This document shows, piece by piece, positions 22,601 through 31,600 of a DNA stretch of 64,000 bases; positions within the stretch are counted from its first letter, which is position 1; each line of letters opens with the position of its first letter. The translations under genes and the position numbers were made by a program. This DNA comes from Heliocidaris erythrogramma (lineage: Eukaryota > Echinodermata > Echinoidea > Camarodonta > Echinometridae). The stretch is taken from the NCBI GenBank assembly GCA_025617745.1, contig CM046855.1, positions 42,975,663 to 43,039,662 on the forward strand, in the 5' to 3' direction. The notes beneath the pieces were generated by a model. It had not been told where the DNA came from, ran no database searches, and worked only from the letters and a program-made list of their open reading frames with translations.

Positions 22601-25600
22601 AGGCAGCAACGCAACCACCAGACCATTCTGGTTCATGGCCAAGTCAAGATGAAATGGGATCAAATACCCAGGATCCTCTCTTTCTGAGTCTTTAATATTC
22701 ATCGGTCTGCAGTGGACAACAGTTTGGAATGTAAAGAATTCCTCCGATAAAAGCTAGTTGTATAGTGCATATCACATTATGATAGAATGCCCCTATGTGT
22801 CCCAAAGGGGTATCAATATTCTTTCACAAGAATTCATAGCTCTGGCAGCCGTTATCAGTGCACAGTATATTTCAAGGGATAAATCCTGCCACGTACCCAT
22901 TCCCCCAAGGTGAAGAGAGAGAGAGAGAGACAACTGTAGATTAAATACCTTGTCTTAGGAGATATATGCACCAGGCAGATCGAGATTGGAACCCACAACC
23001 TTTAAATTGAGAGTCCAGTGAATGAACCATTATACCACGATCAATGTATGTCTACTTACTGGGTGATCAGCTCCTATCCTCTTCCATGCCCTCTCTTTGA
23101 TTTTGTCCTGAATCTTGGGGTCGTTCCTGGCCACTTTTGAGATGACCTGCTCCACTCGGTCCAGGGCACCCTTGATGAGGGTCTCCATTGTGTGCCATAG
23201 TTCGTAGGGTTGTGACAGGTCCATCACGACCATTAGTGATGATGACCTAGAAAATTCATGTTTTATATATTCATTATACCATTTTCCAGTCATTTATATG
23301 TGAATCATTGATAAAATCATGTAACTGTTAGGTTGATATTCTATTCTATACAGATTACTCCATGATAGATCCAAGCAGTTGTTATAAGGGCTGTAGGAGG
23401 TCCACATTTATAAAGCCCTGGAAAAAATTATTAGACCAAGCTTCTGTAATAAGGGTACTATAATATGCAAACAAAATTATAAAAATGATTTGTCTTTGTA
23501 TTTCATTGAATGAATACCAAATTCCAGCAATTATACCTTGCTTTTATGATATTTTATGTCCTTCTTACCACAAAATAACACTATGAGTAACCATTCTTGG
23601 TCTAATAATATTTTCCATGGCTGTAGGGTGCACTCAGATTAAAATCCAACATTTTGGGAATTCAGCAAAAGTCATTTTCATTTTATGAAAGAGAGCATGA
23701 TTTCTATTATGCCACTGAGTTCTTCATCTCATTCAGTAAAATACATAATTATCTTTCCTGCAATGAGACAATATTTCTTTCTTTCCCTTGGTAAATCAAA
23801 GCAAATCTCCCTGGACAGCCCCTGTCTCTACTCATTCCAGAAACTTAAAAGAGAGAAATATTGTATCTCACTCACATGATGGTGTTTTCTGAAAGTGGAA
23901 TCTCTGTTAACTGTGACAGGAATGTTCCTCCACCTAACTCCCAGATGTGACAAATGTCTTTGACCTAAATAAATAATATAATATTTATGATAAATAAATA
24001 TTCATTACACAACATGAATATATGGAGGTATTAATTGCAAAGCACCAGACAATATAATTTCTAAACTCAACTGCGTTCAATGATGCTGTTTTTAGGGAGG
24101 TTTTCTTTTCAAGATATATTCTATTTTTAAATCAATAGAATCAAATGCATTGGTGGGTGTATTATGGAAAAGTAATTCCCTAGTAAATTTAGTAGTTATA
24201 TTGAAATGTATGAAAAGTAACCTTAGTCTATAGGAGGCTGGTTTGAATAATACATGTATATAAAATACATTCTGCAGCTTATTATTTATATCTTAATTCT
24301 ATTTGTACTGAAAGGCCAATATACATCATGCGGCACATTTCTTGATAATGATTATTAGAATAACGCAATTAAATATGTAAATAAATCTGAAAGAGATAGA
24401 TCTGGTGCTAGGACGTGGTCTTTGAAGAACTTTTCAATACAATAAATGTGCAAGAACAATTTTGAATAAAAAGAAATTGTGCATTAAAGCAAAATTATTA
24501 AATCATATACAGTAGAACTATACTTATAGATCAACTTTTTTTTGTTCATACTTGAGATATCACTGTTCTTTTCGGACAAAACTGAATATTGTGGCAACAG
24601 ACATGGACATGAAGATATCTGACAGTAATTCTGTCAAGATTAATGACAGATCATGCTAGCTTCTGCAATATGTTACAATCATATCAGAAATTCTGAAGCT
24701 CAAGGCAGCTACAGCCCACAAGACCAACAGCCAACAAAACTGACAGCCCATGAGACCAACACCATCGATCTGGTGAACCTTGAAGAAAATTATCAGAAGG
24801 ATCAAGAAACTGACATATCATCTTGTAGTCCTCTCTGGTGGCCTGTTGCCCATGTGGGCTGTAGCCAAACTAACGCAGTCTGGCAAATATGAAAGGGCTT
24901 CAGAGCTTATTTTATTTTTTCATTACACTGCAAAAGTAGACAAGCAACTGGCATAATAAAGTCTGTTCTTCTGGATAAAAACACTACCTGCGCCCTCTCA
25001 TGATCGCGTATTTTGGACTTGCGCTTAAGTTTTCGAGTCGCATTTAATCGCAACTTTTATGCAAGAGGGCCCTGGTCTTCACTTTGTAAAGACCAGGCTA
25101 TCTCTGTTATAAAGAAACTTTGATACTCAAAGCAATTTTTTTCTTCTCACATGCATATAATATTTTAAATAGTTTTAGCGAAATATACTATAAAACCAGA
25201 AAGTTTCGAGACCCAAAACTGTCACAAATTGTTACCAATAGCTATTTCTGCAGCAAGAAACATTTGCGCTTACGCTTCGTTAAAAAAATTGAAATTTTGA
25301 AGCATGAAACTTGCGAATCTGGACCCCACGATCACAAAGTTCAGATAAGCTTCAAGCACAAGGAAGTTTCTGGTTTTAAAGTAGGTCAACAGAGGTGATC
25401 GTATCACAGCTTATCTGCAGATATTTTCAAAGCCATAATGATTATCAAAAAGACAAAAATAAAATGCAAAAAATATTCTGAATAAGAGGACATCGTTCTT
25501 ACTCTTTGATTAATATCTCTCCATCACACTCCCCCTTCCTTTGCCCCCCACCCCACCCATTGCCAATGATGGATTAGTAGGTAACACAATTTCTGAAGTA

Positions 25601-28600
25601 GTGTGCGCATTCACTACAAGGAGCAAAAACAAATCACAACAATTAAAGATAACGTTGAGTTCTGGTCATGAGATTGAATTGTCAAAGAATCTGTCCCAAA
25701 ACAATTGGGAAAGGTTAATTGGTGTATGCTGTAAGATTTTGGAATCACCAAAATGATAAGATATTGACTCAATCCTGCTGAGAGTCACCTGGGATGCACA
25801 CAGAAATGTATATATGGAACCATACGCAAAAAGGTCTGGCCAGAGCATTTCAGCTGTTTCTTGTGATATTTTGTATGTGAGGGCATTTGAAGAGCTATCC
25901 TTTTAAGGGGACATTTCTGCTATGATAATCTTCCAAACTAACATAAAAAGAATGAGAAAGCTCACAAATTATTTTTTCACCTTTCCCAGAACTCAACCCT
26001 AGCTCCGTTTAAGGTACATGCGAATCAGATTTAGAATGAACTGCCTTTTGTTATGTACAACAAAAAAGTCATGATTTGTCTTGAGCATGTTGCAATATTT
26101 TTTATAATACTTAAAATATTTTATGGCAAACTTGCCATAAACCAATTAGAGTTATATCTATATGTTTTCATTTGCCCTTCAAATATTCATTTTTTGGAAT
26201 TGGAAAAGGAAGGAAAATAATTTTAAATACCAATTTTTGCAACAGGCAATTCAACCTTTGAATGAGAGTGGAAAAATAAAAAAAAGATCACTAAACATAT
26301 GAGAATCTCATATTGGCAAATTAGTCATGACAATGTGATGTAATGTATGGCAACATGCACTTCCATTTGTTTCCACACTGATGTTGTTTTAAATTTCCAG
26401 TTGTCTCTTGAGTAAACTTACACACAGAGGCTATAAAATAAATTACGGATAAAATTTCATATAAGTCACCTAAAATTAAACAATAGGCATGAAATCGATA
26501 ATAAAATATACATATATTTATAGTCATTTTTTAGTACAGAGACAAAATAGAGAGTTGTTTGACATTAAGCAACAGAGACATTATCTAATTTTAATTCCCA
26601 ATATGACGTATTCTCAACTTAAAAAAGTCAACATTTCATTGTTTACCTAATTTTGTTCAAACTTCACCAATCTGCTATCAAATATGAATTGCTCTTAAAT
26701 GCCATTTTTTGCAATGTTAAAGAAAATAGTACAAGGCTCTAGTCTACATGCAGCTACAAAAAGGGACATGCAGCATAAGGGTAGGAATCAACAGCTGCGA
26801 AACATGCATATTGACAATATATACTACCTAACAAACATGCATTTTACAAACTAATAACTAAACTACTAAATCATGCATTATAAAACATCTAAATCTGTTA
26901 CCCCATTATGTATGGACTGTGGGATGAATCACAAAAAGCCAAGCAAAAATATTGCAAAAATTAAACAAATGTGAATAGGGATCAAAATAACAAAAACATA
27001 TATAAAAAATACAATTATCAAAGCAGAATTAAGGTATAATTGAATGTAAATCAAGATATCAATGAGATGTACATTAAATTATTGACAAATTATATTCTGA
27101 ACTTTAGGCAAATTATATAATTGGATTTATAAAAAACAAAGTCGAGAAAGTTAAGCAATGGTATAATTTAGCAACAAAGCATATTTTTTAATGGATTAAG
27201 AGATTTTTAAAACTTTCAAATTCAGACTTTATTAAGAAATATCTATCACAGTAATTCCACCTTTAATTGGAACTTCACATTAAATGAAAACTTTTTGTTA
27301 AAATAAAGCAGATATTAATTTAAAAGTGACCACTAAATGTACTAGAAATATCAAAGAACATTATGTTCTATTTGATCTATCAAATGTGAAGCTGTGTAAC
27401 TCATGGCATAAATTGATATGTGAAAGTGAAATTTATTGATAATCATGAATAAACAAGATGAATGCGACTGCGTCTCCTATATGTCTCCGTCTAATTCAGT
27501 TGATGGCTCAAACTGTTCTTGAAATATTGTGATAACCAGAATAAAAAGCCTTGAATTACATGTTAATTAACCTCTTTGACATTTGACCTTACACCTTATA
27601 ACCCAAAAGTCTGATGACTTTATCTCCTCCTAGTCATGAATACAAAATAATTGAGATATGGTGATAACAAAGGTAAAAAACCCATTAATTTCACATAAAC
27701 CTGTATAATGACCTCTATGACCCGTCACCTTTGACCTACATGAACAAAAATCTAATTCGTCTCACTATGGTGATGCATACGAGTTCGAAGTTTGATGTTA
27801 ATTGATCAAATGGTTCTTGAGATATCACGTTAGCAAGGCTAAAACGTGCAATTCCAGATTTGACCTCTATGACCTTTGACCTTTGACCTACGTATCCCAA
27901 AATCTAATCAGATCGTCTGTCTATGGTAATACATACTAGTACCAAGTCTGAAGTTCATACCTCATATGGTTCTTGAGATATCGCGAGAACGAGGCTAACA
28001 CCTGAAATTTCAGAAATTGACCCGTGACCTTTGACCTACGTACTGGTACCCCAAAATCTAATCAGATCGTCTTCCTATAGTGCTACATACTAGCACCAAG
28101 TTTAAAGTTCATACCTCATGTGGTTCTTGAGTTATCGCGAGAACAAGAAAGCGGGACGGACGGACAGACAACCCGCGAAACATAATGCCTCCGACACCAC
28201 CTTTGGTGGGCGGAGGCATAAAAAACAATTTTAAATGAATAAGCAACAAAAAAAAAAATAATAATATTATCGATATAAAAATTTATAGGATTAATCATAA
28301 GATAGGTCAATAAGTGAAATCCAACTGTAAAATTAGTACAGAAAAATGCCTTAATTAAAATTGCAGAAGCAATCACTGAATGATGAAAATGTGTAAAACA
28401 ATAATCACTGCACTGCTGTATTGCAGAAGAGAGTTATTTACCATACAGCTTGGATGATGAACATGTGTAAATTAATCATCACTGCATTGATATATTGCAG
28501 AATTAAGTAATTCTCAAATATTCACCATATTATGTCCTTTGGCTCTTCTGCCAAATGTATATTCCAGCGCTATGGTGGGTTTGGGTGCTTCTTCCTTCTC

Positions 28601-31600
28601 TAAGAACCTGAGAATAATGGATGTCTTCCCCTGTTTAGCATTAAAAGAAAATAAGACTCAACCTGTTGTAATTCAAGATGATATCAGGGCCCCGTTTCAT
28701 AAAACTTGTTATCAATGACAAGCTACGATAGTGGTTATAAGCTACTGAAATCCTTGCATCTGATTGGTTGGGAGCAAATTTGTCATAGAAATGTGGCAGT
28801 TGTCACTGATAACAAGTTTTATGAAACAGGACCCTGATACACATGTAATACCATTTATCTTTATAAGTATAATCTGCAGTACCAAGATTTATTTGAAGGC
28901 TTGATTATATTCTTGTTTCACCAAATCCTTGCTTAATTAACATCATTAGAGTTTTCAGTCACTATATTTTGCATTAGCATCATCTTTAACATAGGCCTAT
29001 AAGATATTGGGTGATTTCACCCTCGGTGTTGGTGTTTGGTGTTAGTGTCTATTTTGCCACGAAATCGTGATCTAACACTGACTATGACATGAGGTGTTGA
29101 CCTCTGATTTTTTGACATAGTTCCGGTTGCCGGTGTTTGTTTTTTGTTAATTATCGTCCGCTGAATCGAGCTCGGCCGTCGGTGTTTAATTTCATGTACA
29201 AATTCCCATTCACTAACACTATACCCCTAGGTGTTGGTGTTGGTATTTCTAGCTATGGGAAATTTTGCTGATTTATCATGAAAGACAGTAGGCATCATTC
29301 GAAGTGTAATTTCATAGGTGTTAAGAGGTATTATTCATATAGACCTGATATTAGATTTAGGCCAGCATTTGGTCTAACGTTCGATCTACAGCACACGGAA
29401 AGGAACTACTTTTGCTTTTTAATGGGGCTGAAGGAGTGAATAAAAATTCCTACCTAATTTTCTTTTTAAGATAGATTTAATAAAAATGACGTTATTCCGT
29501 AGTTAAAGACTCAGAGAATCCACATAATTTACCAGGATGAGCTCTAAATCAACATTTACAATACAAAAGTCATGAAACTTCACGGCTAATCTGAGCCAAT
29601 GCCTGAAATTTGGCTGTTTGCCCTGTACGCGCTACGCCGTCCGATCCGGCGTCTAGCTGCATTAGCTACCGCAGCATTTTCTGCTGCAAGTGAGAAACTC
29701 AAGAGAAATCATATCTAAACTTACTGTTCCTGTTAAGACTATCCATTTCTGTGAGGTTTCTTACCGCACTATAGATCAAATAATTATTTCTTTTAGAATT
29801 GCCGGACTACGATATTCTATACTAATAATTAAATACAGAAAAAAAGGTTTGCGGTACAACCATGTGAGTTGGAATAACTCCACGTTCCGGTCAGAATGCT
29901 CTGGCCGTCGTCAGGAGAATGAGAAGAGCGAATAAATCAGCAGAATTTATATATGAAGCAGCAATTCACTTAATAAAAATAAAAAATAAAAAATGGATGC
30001 AAACAAATAACATAGAAAGAAATAGTAACAGTAATATCAAAGTACCTACATTGAAAGGATAAATAACATCAAGGTACCTGCATTGAAAGGATAAGTGACA
30101 TCAAACGAATCCTGCGTTGAAAAGAAACAATGAAAACAAGTGAACAATAGGACTAAGAAATCAATTAACCGTCTGGATAAGCTGGAAACAAAAGGGGGGA
30201 TTGGGACCGTAGGTAATCTGTGGAGAGAAACATGGCATCCTGTTGAGGAAAGGAATTAAGGTTAAAACATACATATGGAAAAGGTGAAATATTGACAACA
30301 GAATACTAATAAGTATACTAAGTATACTAATAATAAATGTTGTGAAAGGCTGTGGAGAGAAAAAAAAAAAACAAAAACAAAAAAAAAAAAAAAAAAAAAA
30401 AAAAACAATGATAATGAACAAATTGAGGAGAGAAACATGAAATCCTGTTGGAGATAATCTGTGGAGAGAAACAAGTCATCCTGTTGAGGAAAGATATTAA
30501 ATTTAAAAACATACATGTGGGAAAAAAGGGTGAAATAATGACATCAGAATGAGTATCCTAATGATGAATATAATGAATGTTATGAATGAAACAACAAAAC
30601 AAAGGTAATGAACAAGTTGAGGAGAGAAAAATGAAATCCTGTTGAGGGAAGCAATCGTGGTTAAAATACATAAAAATTATAACACTAGTTATTATTGGAA
30701 GAGTGAAAACCAAATGTCGCTGATCTGTAAACCCTTGTCCTGTGTAACTGTGTCATGTTTGTGAATCTCGATGGCTTCACGGACCCTCCTGGTATACCAG
30801 TTGGAAGCGGGGGCTACAAGTTTGGTGTCTTCCCAGTTAATCTGGTGATCACGAGTGACAGAATGATTGATAATGGCAGATCGGTCGTAGTGACCAAGTC
30901 TCCCATGGGCACGGTGTTCCTTGATGCGAGATTTGATGTCCCTCCCAGTCTCTCCGATGTAGACCTGACCACAGGAACATGGTATGCGGTACACTCCTGG
31001 TTTGCTGTCGGGAGAAGCTGTGTCTTTGTGTGTGTAGAGAGACTTGTGAAGTTTGTGTTTAGAACTGAAGAAAACCCGTATGTTGGCCTTCTGCAGGACT
31101 CGTTGAATGCGGTGAGAGACATGACCTGTGAAGGGAATAGTGCAGGACGAGATGTGTCTGGTTGGTGGGGTAGCATGGGGATTGTTGACAGACGTGCGTA
31201 TTTCCTGAGGAGGGAAACCATTGTTGACTAAGGCTGCTTTGATGTGTTTTAACTCGTCGTCAAGGCTGGTAGAGTCGCAAACGTTGTGAGCTCTCCTGAT
31301 CAGGGAACTGGAGACCGAACGTTTGACGGACGGATGGTGGAAAGATTGGAAGTTTAGATAGCGGTCTGTGTGGGTAGGTTTACGGTAAACACTATGGGAG
31401 AGTGAACCGTCAGGCTTGTGGGTGATCAAAACATCCAGAAAAGGAAGAGAGTTATTGTTTTCTGCTTCTGACGAGAAGCTGATGGAGGGGTGATGTTTGT
31501 TGAGAAAATCCTGGAAGTTGTTCAGCTTTTCCGGACCGTGCGGCCAAATGACAAACGTGTCGTCAACGTAACGGGGCCAAAGTGTGGGTTTATACGGTGC

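Noticed and set aside
22500-23048. Functional tRNA genes
   Set aside because: A- and B-box-like words are present, but the cloverleaf arms do not pair cleanly and SINE-type tails follow.
30755-31231. 158-codon plus-strand open frame
   Set aside because: Antisense shadow of the Penelope RT/endonuclease gene.
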